DNA from: Granulosicoccus sp965214025
Lineage (GTDB): Bacteria; Pseudomonadota; Gammaproteobacteria; Granulosicoccales; Granulosicoccaceae
Reading direction: 5' to 3'
DNA: 64,000 nt
Assembly (NCBI GenBank): GCA_965214025.1
Contig: CBDCAW010000040.1
Span: 1-64,000, forward strand
Shown here: positions 51,975-61,041 of the stretch, in pieces
How the letters are laid out: each line of letters opens with the position of its first letter
How positions within the stretch are numbered: position 1 is the stretch's first letter
The notes under the pieces: generated by a model
Seen by the model: only the letters and a program-made list of their open reading frames with translations
Databases searched by the model: none
What the model was told of the DNA's origin: nothing
Program-made: the position numbers and the translations under genes

Positions 51975-53981
51975 GTGCTGAAGATTCGCAACGCCGTTGT
52001 TCTCAATGCCATCGCCGTGGCGGTCGGGCTGGCACTGGTGCACCTGCTCGTAAGCCTCGCTGCCGGTCTCGACGCGGCAAACATCGCGCTCGGTGCGGCA
52101 GTGTGCACCAGCTTCGCCGATCACCCCCTGCCGGCGCGGCGAACGGCACACCGCGTCGCAAGCGCGGCGATCCTGAGCGTTGTCGCCTCCTGGGTGATCC
52201 TCGCAAGCCTTGGCTCGCCCGTCTTGCTCGGATTCGCCATCGCGGGTGTCGGCTTCGTCGCGACCCTGTTGCTCGCCTGGGGGCCACGCGCCGCGTTGGT
52301 CGCGTTCGCACCGATCCTTGCCGTGGTCTTCGCGCTGGCCACGGCGAAACCGGAGCAACTGGCCGATGACAGCCAAGTCGCGATCTTGCTTACCATCCTG
52401 CCCTGGCACGTCGCCGGTGCGCTTGCGTACACACTGTGGGCAATCTGCTGCGCGCTCGCACTGAAACGGCGCTACCGACGCTCGGCCCTACGCGACCTGC
52501 TGAGCGCCATGGCGCTTCGCCTCGAGACCCGTGCCGAGCTGGTCGACCGTCCGGAAAACGACCCGACAAGGGCCGGTGCCTGGCGTCGCTGGCTGTACGG
52601 CGAGGCCGACTTCGCCGATCGCCTGCAACTTGCCCGAGACTTCATGTTCGAAGGCAACGCGACCCTGCGCGAGCGTACCATCCTGACCCGTACCGTGGAA
52701 CTGCGCGATTCGCTCGTGGTGAGCCGCTTCGACCGATCGTTACCCGGGGTGAATCCGGCTCACCGACGCTGGCTGACCAGACGCTCCGCGAAGGCACTGC
52801 GACGAATCGCACGTGACCTGGAAGCCGCGGTAAGCGCGCTCGACAGCCGCACGCCCGACTCGCTTACCGGCGAATACAACGCCGAGGCACTCTACGACGG
52901 GTCACCCGCGGGTGCCGATGCCGCCTATGAGAGCTACGTGCAGGTGTTGCGTTTCCGCGTGCGTGCCATGCGCCGCGATGCCTTCCACATCGCGGAGCTT
53001 GCACGTGGCAACGTCCAGCCAGGGTTGTCGAACACGGCCGACGTCAAGCGCTTCATCTCCGCGGAGCGATGGCAATGGCATGCCCTGGTGAAGAACCTGC
53101 GATTTCACTCACCCGTGGCACGGCACGCAGTTCGCATGGCGATCGCGATGGGTGCCGCCTACGCCGTAGCGCCCTGGTTACCCTGGACACCCCATCCGCA
53201 GTGGGTCGTGCTGAGCGTCGCGGTCGTACTGCGCGGCAGCCTGGAACAAACCTTGGTGCGGCGCAATGCCCGTGTGCTCGGCACCTTCGCCGGTTGCCTG
53301 GTGGTGCTGGCGCTCACGACGATAAGCTCGCCGATCGCGCTATCACTGGTGTTCCTGAGCGCCGTGGCGGTAGCCCATGCCACTCTGACCCGACGTTACT
53401 GGCTGGCAGCCGCAGCCTCGACGGTGATGGCACTCCTGCACTCGCATGCGATGGACCCGGCGGTCGGCTTCGCGATCGGCGGACGTGCCGGGGATACCGT
53501 GGTCGGTGCGCTCTTCGCCTGGGGGTTCAGCTACCTGCTACCGTCCTGGGAGCGTGAAAAATTGCCAGCTGCCGTGCAAGCGACAGTCGAGGCACTGGAT
53601 AGCTACACCGCAAGTGCCGTACGCCCGCCCGGCAAGCTCAACGTTACCGAGCAGGCCCTCGCGCGAGATCGCGCCCACGCCGCGCTGACGGCACTCGCGA
53701 GCATGATGCAGCGCACCGCCGCCGAGCCAAGGCGCGTACGCCTGTCCGAAGAGGCGCTTACAGCGCTACTCGATCACGGCCGCAGGCTGATGGCCGATGT
53801 ATCCGCCATCCGGATACTGCGCGCCGAGCTGGGTGATGGTCAGGGCGCTGATGATGGTGATGGACAGACGTCGACGCAGACCGTTGATGCGCCTCTTGCC
53901 GAGCGCCTGCAATCGCTCGATGAAGACAAGGCACAGGTTCATGAGGCGGCCGCAGAGGTGCTCAAAGGCGTTGCGGCATAG
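51975..53981 (+). CDS. FUSC-family membrane protein (aromatic acid exporter/AaeB-like)
   Basis: 668 aa from GTG 51975. Two sets of membrane helices: about 10-160 and about 380-520, separated by a cytosolic helical stretch. The second set carries HPQWVVLSVAVVLRGSLEQTLVRRNARVLGTFAG, the FUSC signature. Exporters of this type move hydroxylated aromatic acids or are linked to membrane stress. No regulator or AaeA-type partner is adjacent. Start lies 24 bp after the LysM-FecR stop, so likely in the same transcript. Confidence 0.85.
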   Translation: MLKIRNAVVLNAIAVAVGLALVHLLVSLAAGLDAANIALGAAVCTSFADHPLPARRTAHRVASAAILSVVASWVILASLGSPVLLGFAIAGVGFVATLLLAWGPRAALVAFAPILAVVFALATAKPEQLADDSQVAILLTILPWHVAGALAYTLWAICCALALKRRYRRSALRDLLSAMALRLETRAELVDRPENDPTRAGAWRRWLYGEADFADRLQLARDFMFEGNATLRERTILTRTVELRDSLVVSRFDRSLPGVNPAHRRWLTRRSAKALRRIARDLEAAVSALDSRTPDSLTGEYNAEALYDGSPAGADAAYESYVQVLRFRVRAMRRDAFHIAELARGNVQPGLSNTADVKRFISAERWQWHALVKNLRFHSPVARHAVRMAIAMGAAYAVAPWLPWTPHPQWVVLSVAVVLRGSLEQTLVRRNARVLGTFAGCLVVLALTTISSPIALSLVFLSAVAVAHATLTRRYWLAAAASTVMALLHSHAMDPAVGFAIGGRAGDTVVGALFAWGFSYLLPSWEREKLPAAVQATVEALDSYTASAVRPPGKLNVTEQALARDRAHAALTALASMMQRTAAEPRRVRLSEEALTALLDHGRRLMADVSAIRILRAELGDGQGADDGDGQTSTQTVDAPLAERLQSLDEDKAQVHEAAAEVLKGVAA

Positions 53982-54101
53982 CGGTTCCACTATCGCTCCA
54001 CTCGCTGTCTGCCCGATACCGAGGACCTGATACCGAGGACATGATCCATCCGGTGGAGCGCATCCCGCTGTACACTTCGGGAGCGCGCACAATGAGACCC
54101 T

Positions 54102-55046
54102 ATGAGCACAACGATCTTCATCGATGGCGAAGCAGGCACCACGGGCCTGCGTATTCGCGACATGCTGGCTGAACGGCGTGACCTGACGCTGCTCGAAATC
54201 GATCCTGATCGGCGCAAGGACGTGGAAGAGCGTCGGCGCCTGTTGAATGAGGCGGACATCGCGATCCTTTGCCTGCCCGATGCCGCGGCGAGAAACAGCG
54301 TTCAGCTGATCGACAATGAGCGTACCCGCGTCATCGACGCGTCATCGGCGCACCGGGTCAGTGATGGGTGGACTTACGGCTTTCCTGAAATCGGATCTGA
54401 ACAACAGGCAGCGATACGGCAGGCGCACCGGGTCAGCAACCCGGGCTGTTGGCCTCAGGGTGCCATTGCCGGATTGCGACCACTCGTCAAATGCCGGGCT
54501 GGTTCCACGCGACATGCCGGTGGCGGTGCATGGTGTGTCCGGCTACAGCGGGGGCGGACGTTCGATGATCGACGACTATGAGAGTGCCGGCGCTTCGATC
54601 AGCAGGTACTCGCCCTACGGGTTGACACTCGATCACAAACACATGCCGGAACTCCAACGCTACTCCGGGCTTACCGCTCGGCCACTGTTCACACCGGCGG
54701 TGGGCGCGTTCGCGCAGGGAATGATGGTCATGACGACGCTACAGCTCGCCTGGCTGACCCATGCACCGACGGTCGCGCAGCTTCACGAAGCCTTGACCGA
54801 GCACCATGCAGCGGTCCCCGGAAGCGTTGTCGAGGTCGCAGCCATGGCAGAATCGCAGGTGCTGTCACAGCCACCGTCGCAGGCGTTGAACCCGGAAACG
54901 CACAACGGTACGAACCGGATGACGCTGCACGTCTTCGGCAACGACGATCACAAGCAGGCAACGGTAGTGGCGGTTTACGACAACCTGGGCAAGGGAGCGT
55001 CGGGGGCGGCAGTGCAGAACCTCGATCTGATGCTGGCAAGGGATAG
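54102..55046 (+). pseudogene. argC: N-acetyl-gamma-glutamyl-phosphate reductase (type 2), frameshifted
   Basis: Two reading frames together make one ArgC. Frame one from ATG 54102: FIDGEAGTTGLRIRDML, VIDASSAHRVSDGWTYGFPE, and the catalytic Cys 116 in NPGCWPQGA. Frame two continues with AGLVPRDMPVAVHGVSGYSGGG, LDHKHMPE, NGTNRMTLHVFGN and GASGAAVQNLDLML. Removing one A from AAA at 54489-54491 joins them. A second small shift near 55035 would bring in TAG at 55044-55046 and give the usual type 2 length (about 314 aa); otherwise the frame runs on into hexR. It reduces N-acetylglutamyl phosphate in arginine synthesis. Such a needed gene makes sequence error the simpler reading. Confidence 0.85.
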
Positions 55047-55102
55047 AGGCGAGCCTCGCGCGGACAAATCGCTGACCCGGATCGCGAACCCAGGCCGCGA
55101 AC

Positions 55103-55933
55103 TCAGACGAATCGGGAATCGATTGCCCGGCGTGCACGGGCCAGTTGTTGCAGCATGGCGTCGCCACCGCGTACCGCAACCCCGACGGCCAGTATGTCGA
55201 GTACCACCATCTGGCCCAGGCGGGATTTCACCGGCGAGAAGATGTCGCTGTCTTCGACGACGTCGACGGTCAGGGCGATGTCGCTGAGCTCCGCCAGCGG
55301 CGACTTGGTCGCGGTGACGGCGATGACCCTGGCGCGCGCCTGGCGCGCGATATCCACGGTGGTGAGGATGTCGCGGCTCCGCCCCGAATGCGAGATCGCG
55401 ATCACCAGTGCACGTTCGTCAAGCAGCGCGGCGGCCGAATGCTGGATGTGGGGGTCGGAGTAGGCGATCGCCGGCTTGCCCAGGCGGAAGAACTTCAGCT
55501 GGGCGTCCTCACCGACGATGGCCGAGCCACCCGAGCCGTAGAATTCCACTCGCTCACAGGCCTCGTACAGTTCGATGGCACGATCCAGCAATTCCGGATC
55601 GAGAGTATGACGGATATGAACCAGCGAGGCGATGGCACCGTCCAGCAGCTTGGTCGACAGTTCGCGGCTGGTGTCACCGGCGGTCACGTCGCGGTAGAAG
55701 AAGGTGTCGCGGCTGGCCAGATCCTGCGCGAGGCGTAGCTTGAATTGCTGGAAGCCGACACAATCGAGCGCCCGGCAGAAACGAATCACGGTGGGTTCAC
55801 TGACGGTGGCCCGGCTGGCAAGCGTCTGAATCGACGACTGGACGCTCGCTTCGGGATCGGCAAGGATCGCATCGGCGACCTTCTGCTCAGACTTGCGCAG
55901 GCCATCGCGTGCCGACTTGATCTTCGACAGCAT
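55103..55933 (-). CDS. hexR: HexR, RpiR-family regulator of central carbon metabolism
   Basis: 276 aa. N-terminal HTH (SEQKVADAILADPEASVQSSIQTLASRATVSEPTVIRFCRALDCVGFQQFK), then a SIS sugar-phosphate binding domain (VEFYGSGGSAIVGEDAQLKFFRLG and VIAISHSGRSRDILTTVDIAR). HexR senses KDPG and controls zwf, edd-eda and glycolytic genes. It lies directly downstream of pgl (gap of 0 bp) on the zwf-pgl transcript. HexR-type palindromes are found near zwf and edd. Confidence 0.93.
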   Translation of the reverse strand: MLSKIKSARDGLRKSEQKVADAILADPEASVQSSIQTLASRATVSEPTVIRFCRALDCVGFQQFKLRLAQDLASRDTFFYRDVTAGDTSRELSTKLLDGAIASLVHIRHTLDPELLDRAIELYEACERVEFYGSGGSAIVGEDAQLKFFRLGKPAIAYSDPHIQHSAAALLDERALVIAISHSGRSRDILTTVDIARQARARVIAVTATKSPLAELSDIALTVDVVEDSDIFSPVKSRLGQMVVLDILAVGVAVRGGDAMLQQLARARRAIDSRFV

Positions 55934-56728
55934 CTATTCGGACCAGTACACTGACGGCGCCCCGGTATCCCGATCGAAGAAGCGGGCGATCGGTAGCAGC
56001 TGCCCCGTACTGTCTGCCAGGGTGTCGGCAAGTGCACCTTCGAGCACCATGCGCTTGTCGACCCCGGTGATGTGCAGGATTCGCTGTGCCGAATCGAGCA
56101 GAGCGGCCCGCGTCAGCGTGATGCGCGTTTGTGGTTGAGACGCGGGTTTCATGATGGCGACGTTCGCATCATTCTGCGTTGCCAATGCCTGCTGAACGTC
56201 GGGCGCGTCGGGAAACAATGACGCGGTATGGCCATCGGCACCCATGCCCAGGATCACCACGCTGAAAGGCCGCGGTATGGCTGCCACCGCCGCCTCGATA
56301 TCGGCCAGCGCCTCCGCGGGAGACTGGCCTTCACGGTAGAGGCTGACGAAGGTGGCGCTCGCGGCACGCTCGACCAGCAGTGTTTCGCGGATCAGTTTCT
56401 CGTTGCTCGCGGTATCGTCGGTCGGCACCCAGCGTTCATCGGCCAGCGTGATGCTCACGCGGCCCCAGTCGAGATCGGCCTGCGAGAGCCTGGCGAACAA
56501 GGGCACCGGGGTGCTCCCGCCGGACACCACGAGCGAGGCCATCCCATCGACTTCGATGGCGGTGCGAAGCCGTGCAAGCGTGGCACGGGCGACCTGTTCG
56601 GCCAACGTTTCACGATCCGGCGCGACGTGCCAGTCCGGCACCGAATGCGCGGTCACCCGTGACGGATTCTTGCCGTCCATGTTCTTGCCGTCAGAGCCCT
56701 TGCCGTCCACGTCTAGTCCTCGTTCCAT
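55934..56728 (-). CDS. pgl: 6-phosphogluconolactonase
   Basis: 264 aa from ATG 56728, overlapping the end of zwf by 16 bp. LVVSGGSTPVPLFARLSQADLDWGRVSITLADERWVP and VVILGMGADGHTASLFP are the active-site blocks of the NagB/Pgl fold. It hydrolyses 6-phosphogluconolactone. An extra N-terminal stretch with a short DGK repeat (DVDGKGSDGKNMDGKN) precedes the usual start, so a later start is possible. Confidence 0.93.
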   Translation of the reverse strand: MERGLDVDGKGSDGKNMDGKNPSRVTAHSVPDWHVAPDRETLAEQVARATLARLRTAIEVDGMASLVVSGGSTPVPLFARLSQADLDWGRVSITLADERWVPTDDTASNEKLIRETLLVERAASATFVSLYREGQSPAEALADIEAAVAAIPRPFSVVILGMGADGHTASLFPDAPDVQQALATQNDANVAIMKPASQPQTRITLTRAALLDSAQRILHITGVDKRMVLEGALADTLADSTGQLLPIARFFDRDTGAPSVYWSE

Positions 56729-58194
56729 TTCAAGCCTCCACGGCTGATCAGTGCGCTGGCGGCCGTCGGCCCCCAGGTGCCTGAGGTATAAGGTTTCGGT
56801 CGATACTGGTACTGCTCCCAGGCCTGACGAATGGGATCGATCCAGGCCCAGGCAGCAGCAACCTCGTCGCGACGCATGAACAGAGTGGGCACACCGCGCA
56901 CCACATCCATGATCAGCCGCTCGTAGGCGATCATGCGGCGCTTGCCGAGCAGTTCGTTGAAATCCAGGTTCAGATGTACCGGACGCAGCTGGATGTCATC
57001 ACCCGAAGCTTTCACGTACACGCGCAGCTTGATGCTCTCGTCCGGCTGCATCCGGATGATGAGCTGGTTGGGTGTGGACATGCCATCGGAGGTGTCGAAT
57101 ATCAGGTGCGGCACCTTCTTGAAATTGATGATGATCTCGGTGACCTTCTCCTCCATGCGCTTGCCGGTACGCAGATAGAACGGCACCCCCTTCCAGCGCC
57201 ACGAAGCGATCTCCGCCCGCAGCGCGACGTAGGTTTCGGTGTCGCTGCCGTTCGGAATGTCTTCGTTGTCGAGGTAGCCCGGCACCGGACCGTCGCGGTA
57301 GGCGCCGGCCTTGTATTGCCCGCGTACCGAATTCTCGATCACGTCGGTGCCTGTGAGCGGTGTCAGCGCGCGCAATACCTTGATCTTCTCGTCGCGTACC
57401 GCGTCCGGTTCGATGCTCGCCGGCGGCTCCATGGCAATGATCACCATCAGTTGCAGCAGATGATTCTGCACCATGTCGCGCAGCGCGCCGGTCTGGTCGT
57501 AGAACGCTCCGCGGCCTTCCACACCGAGGGTTTCCGCGATCGTTATCTGCACATCGGTGACGTGCTCACTGCGCCACAGCGGCTCGAACAAGGTGTTGCC
57601 GAAGCGCAGGGCCAGCAAATTCTGCACGGTCTCCTTGCCCAGGTAATGATCGATGCGGAAGATCTGCTCTTCCGTGAACACTTCCGACAGCCTGTCGTTG
57701 ATCTCCTCCGCCGAAGCCTGATCACGGCCCAGCGGTTTTTCCAGGGCCACTCGACTGTGCGAAGTGATCAGCCCGGCCTCGTGGACCCCCTCGCAGATAC
57801 GCGCGAACAGGCTCGGCGCGACCGACAGGTAGAAGACCCGCACGATGTCGTCGCGCCCTTCCAGCATTTCGCCCAGGCCGCGATAGTCATCAGCGTTCGT
57901 GACATCCACCGGCTTGTAGTGCACATGTTCCAGGAATTCCCGCCATTTGCCCTCATCGAACACGTCATCGCCGATGTGCTGGGGCACCTGTTCGCCGAGC
58001 TCGCGGCGAAAGCCCTCGGTATCGAAATCACTGCGCGCCACCGCGATGACGCGCGCATCGTCCGGCAACTGGCCGTCGCAGTAGCGAAAGTACATGGCCG
58101 GGATCAGCTTGCGGATCGACAGGTCGCCAGTGCCACCGAACAGGATGAAATCGAACGGCGGAACGGGTTCGTTTGATGCGAAATTGGGGATCAT
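56713..58194 (-). CDS. zwf: Glucose-6-phosphate 1-dehydrogenase
   Basis: 493 aa from ATG 58194. NADP fingerprint FGGTGDLSIRKLIPAMY, substrate motif RIDHYLGKETVQNLLALRF (active-site His/Lys), EKPLGRD and VPFYLRTGKRM. It opens the Entner-Doudoroff route by oxidising glucose-6-phosphate. First gene of the minus-strand transcript zwf-pgl-hexR, divergent from edd. Confidence 0.97.
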   Translation of the reverse strand: MIPNFASNEPVPPFDFILFGGTGDLSIRKLIPAMYFRYCDGQLPDDARVIAVARSDFDTEGFRRELGEQVPQHIGDDVFDEGKWREFLEHVHYKPVDVTNADDYRGLGEMLEGRDDIVRVFYLSVAPSLFARICEGVHEAGLITSHSRVALEKPLGRDQASAEEINDRLSEVFTEEQIFRIDHYLGKETVQNLLALRFGNTLFEPLWRSEHVTDVQITIAETLGVEGRGAFYDQTGALRDMVQNHLLQLMVIIAMEPPASIEPDAVRDEKIKVLRALTPLTGTDVIENSVRGQYKAGAYRDGPVPGYLDNEDIPNGSDTETYVALRAEIASWRWKGVPFYLRTGKRMEEKVTEIIINFKKVPHLIFDTSDGMSTPNQLIIRMQPDESIKLRVYVKASGDDIQLRPVHLNLDFNELLGKRRMIAYERLIMDVVRGVPTLFMRRDEVAAAWAWIDPIRQAWEQYQYRPKPYTSGTWGPTAASALISRGGLKWNED

Positions 58195-58253
58195 GGAAGT
58201 TGATCGGTTGACTCGTTGATGAATGCGGCAGACAGACAGCGAGGTCGATACCT

Positions 58254-58268
58254 TGTAATTTTACTACA
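58254..58268. promoter_or_regulatory. HexR-type operator in zwf-edd spacer
   Basis: TGTAATTTTACTACA matches the HexR palindrome TGTARTWWWWTTACA with one or two differences. It overlaps a TAAAAT -10-like element on the minus strand, 60 bp upstream of the zwf start, so HexR would block zwf transcription. Confidence 0.7.
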
Positions 58269-58400
58269 GGAAACGGAGGGCGAACGTTCGGGTTCGATGC
58301 GGCATTCGAGCCTGCCCGACTGCATCGAGACACAAGCGCTGTCGTCTTGACGCCCGGCCCGCTTCTCCATTCGAAGCTGACCCACGCCTGTGCCATACTG

Positions 58401-58415
58401 CGTAGCAATCTTACA
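58401..58415. promoter_or_regulatory. Weaker second HexR-like site near edd
   Basis: CGTAGCAATCTTACA agrees at 12 of 15 positions with the HexR consensus and lies 24 bp before the edd start. One half (TTACA) is perfect. Confidence 0.4.
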
Positions 58416-58438
58416 GCACTCTTGAGGCACACCGAATC

Positions 58439-60269
58439 ATGTCAGATCTGAATGACACGATCGCCAGCGTCACCCGGCGCATACAGCAACGCAGCGAGGC
58501 TGCCCGCGGCCACTATCTCGCACGAGTGGATCGTTTGTCCAGGCAGCACCCGCAGCGTGGCAGCCTCTCCTGCACGAACCTGGCGCATGCGGTGGCGGCC
58601 TCGCCCGCTGCCGACAAGATAATACTGCAGGCCGAGAAACAACCGAACCTGGGTATCGTCACCTCTTACAACGACATGCTCTCGGCGCACCAGCCTTATC
58701 AGACCTACCCCGATCTCATCAAGGAGGCGGTCCGGCAGGTCGGCGCCACGGCCCAGGTTGCCGGTGGCACGCCGGCCATGTGCGACGGCGTCACGCAGGG
58801 CATGCCGGGCATGGAGCTGTCACTGTTCAGCCGCGATGTCATCGCGATGTCCACCGCCATCGCGTTGTCGCACAACATGTTCGACGCAGCCGTCTATCTC
58901 GGCATCTGTGACAAGATCGTGCCCGGTCTGCTGATGGGTGCCCTGAGCTTCGGTCACCTGCCCTCGGTCTTCGTGCCGGCCGGGCCGATGACCACGGGCC
59001 TGCCCAACAAGGAGAAGGCGAGAACGCGCCAGCTGTACGCCGAAGGCAAGGCAACCCGAGACGATCTGCTCGCATCGGAGAGCGCCTCCTACCACGGCCC
59101 CGGTACCTGCACCTTCTACGGTACCGCGAACAGCAACCAGATGATGATGGAAGTGATGGGCCTGCATATGCCGGGGGCCGCTTTCATCAATCCGGGCACG
59201 CCCTTGCGTGACGCGCTGACCAGTGCCGCCGCGCAGCGGGCCATGCAGATCACGATGCGCGGCAACGAGTACACACCCATCGGCCGTGTCGTCGATGAGA
59301 AGGCCATCGTCAACGCAATCGTCGGCCTGCTGGCCACCGGTGGCTCCACCAACCATACCCTGCACCTGGTGGCCATCGCTCGCGCCGCCGGCATCACCAT
59401 CGACTGGGACGATTTCAACACCCTGAGCCGCACGGTACCGTTGCTAACGCATGTTTATCCGAGCGGTCAGGCCGACGTCAACCAGTTCCACGCCGCCGGT
59501 GGCATGGCCTTGGTGATCCGCGAACTGCTCGATGCCGGCCTGATGCACGAAGACGTCAGAACAGTGGCGGGTGACTCGGGGCTGCGGCAGTACACGCAGG
59601 AGCCCTGGCTCGACGACGGCCGAATCAGCTGGCGTGAAGGGCCTGCCGAATCAGCCGACGACTCGATCATATCGTCGGCCGACAAGCCTTTTCTGAACGA
59701 CGGGGGGCTGCGCCTGATGTCCGGTAACCTGGGGCGTGCCGTGGTCAAGACTTCAGCCGTCAAGGACGCCCACCGCATCATCGAGGCACCGGCGGCGGTG
59801 TTTCATTCGCAGGGCGAACTCAAGGACGCATTCGAGGCGGGTCAGCTCGAACGTGATTTCATCGCGGTCGTCCAATATCAAGGGCCGCGAGCCAATGGCA
59901 TGCCCGAGCTGCACAAGCTCACGCCCCTGCTCGGCGTGCTGCTCGATCGTGGCTTCAAGGTGGCGCTGGTCACCGACGGTCGCATGTCAGGTGCTTCCGG
60001 AAAGGTTCCCGCGGCCATTCACGTATCGCCGGAGTGCAAGCTTGGCGGAGCGCTGGCCAAGGTGCGTGATGGCGACATGATTCGCCTGGATACCACTACC
60101 GGTGAATTGCAGGCACTGGTCGATGAGCAGGAATGGGGGGGCGCGTGAAGCGGCTCCGGTCGACCTGTCGCCGAATGCGGAAGACATCGGGCGCGAACTG
60201 TTCGGCGGTTTCCGGCAACATGTGAGCACCGCCGAAACCGGTGCGGTCAGCCTTTTCGAGGATCACTGA
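58439..60269 (+). pseudogene. edd: 6-phosphogluconate dehydratase, single frameshift near the 3' end
   Basis: Intact through residue 568: HPQRGSLSCTNLAHAVAA, GIVTSYNDMLSAHQPY, GTPAMCDGVTQGMPGMELS, GPGTCTFYGTANSNQMMME and VTDGRMSGASGKVPAAIH carry the Fe-S cysteines and active-site blocks of the IlvD/Edd family. A run of seven G at 60135-60141 then shifts the frame to a stop at 60146-60148. With one G removed it continues as EAAPVDLSPNAEDIGRELF to TGA 60267-60269, about 609 aa, the normal length. It dehydrates 6-phosphogluconate to KDPG. Its repaired stop abuts the eda ATG. A homopolymer error is the likely cause. Confidence 0.93.
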
Positions 60270-60897
60270 ATGGAAACGCGAGAACTCATGCAGGTGGCAC
60301 CGGTCATCCCGGTGCTGGTGATAGACGACGTCGCACATGCCACGCCCCTGGCCGAGGCGCTGGTAGCCGGTGGCCTGAGCGTGCTGGAGGTCACCTTGCG
60401 CACGCCGGTGGCGATGGCGGCCATGCAGGCGATGGCGGCCGTCGAGGGCGCTATCGTCGGTGTCGGCACCGCGCTGAGCGCGGCAGACCTGAAACGCTCA
60501 CAGGACAACGGTGCCACGTTTGCAGTAACACCGGGCTTCACCCGTAGCCTGGGTGAAACCGCACAGTCCATCGGCCTGCCTCTGCTTCCCGGCGTCATGA
60601 CGCCTGCCGAGATCATCGAGGCACGCGACCTCGGCTACACGGCACTGAAGTTCTTTCCGGCCGAGCAGGCTGGCGGCACGGCCTTGCTAAAGGCATTCTC
60701 GGGTCCGTTCCCACGACACGGTGTTCTGCCCTACCGGCGGCATCGATGCTGTCAAGGCGAAAGATTACCTTGCATTGTCGAACGTACTGTGTGTAGGTGG
60801 CTCATGGGTGGCACCTTCGGCCATGATGAAAGCCGGTGACTGGGAAGGTATCACCGAACTTGCCCGGCAAAGCGTGGAGGCGTTGAAACGAACTTGA
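60270..60897 (+). pseudogene. eda: KDPG aldolase, single frameshift
   Basis: Starts at ATG 60270 right after the repaired edd stop. APVIPVLVIDD, VLEVTLRTPVA, VGVGTALSAAD and the Schiff-base lysine block ALKFFPAEQAGG are in the first frame. After SGPFP the frame is lost; deleting one C at about 60714 gives FPDTVFCPTGGIDAVKAKDY, then VLCVGGSWVAPSAMM and a stop at 60895-60897, about 208 aa, the family length. It splits KDPG to pyruvate and glyceraldehyde-3-phosphate. Likely a sequencing or assembly error, otherwise the Entner-Doudoroff route would be cut at its last step. Confidence 0.93.
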
Positions 60898-60979
60898 AGC
60901 AGGCCTTGGCAAGGTCTGCGGCAAGATGATATCGAATGGGTTGTGCATCCCTGGGTGTTGGTGTTGCTAAAATGCAACT

Positions 60980-61010
60980 TGTAATCGTGAAAATGACAAT
61001 TTCGATTACA
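60980..61010. promoter_or_regulatory. Long inverted repeat in the porin promoter
   Basis: TGTAATCG (60980-60987) and CGATTACA (61003-61010) enclose 15 bp that contain GAAA/TTTC inner arms. The right half overlaps the expected -35 region of a promoter with GATACT as -10 (61014-61019). The half-sites are those of HexR but with wider spacing, so carbon control of the porin is possible. Confidence 0.6.
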
Positions 61011-61041
61011 CTGGATACTCCTCAACCCATGCGAGATTGCA

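Noticed and set aside
54014..54040. Short direct repeat GATACCGAGGAC before argC
   Set aside because: Only two short copies, most likely chance or local duplication without a clear role.
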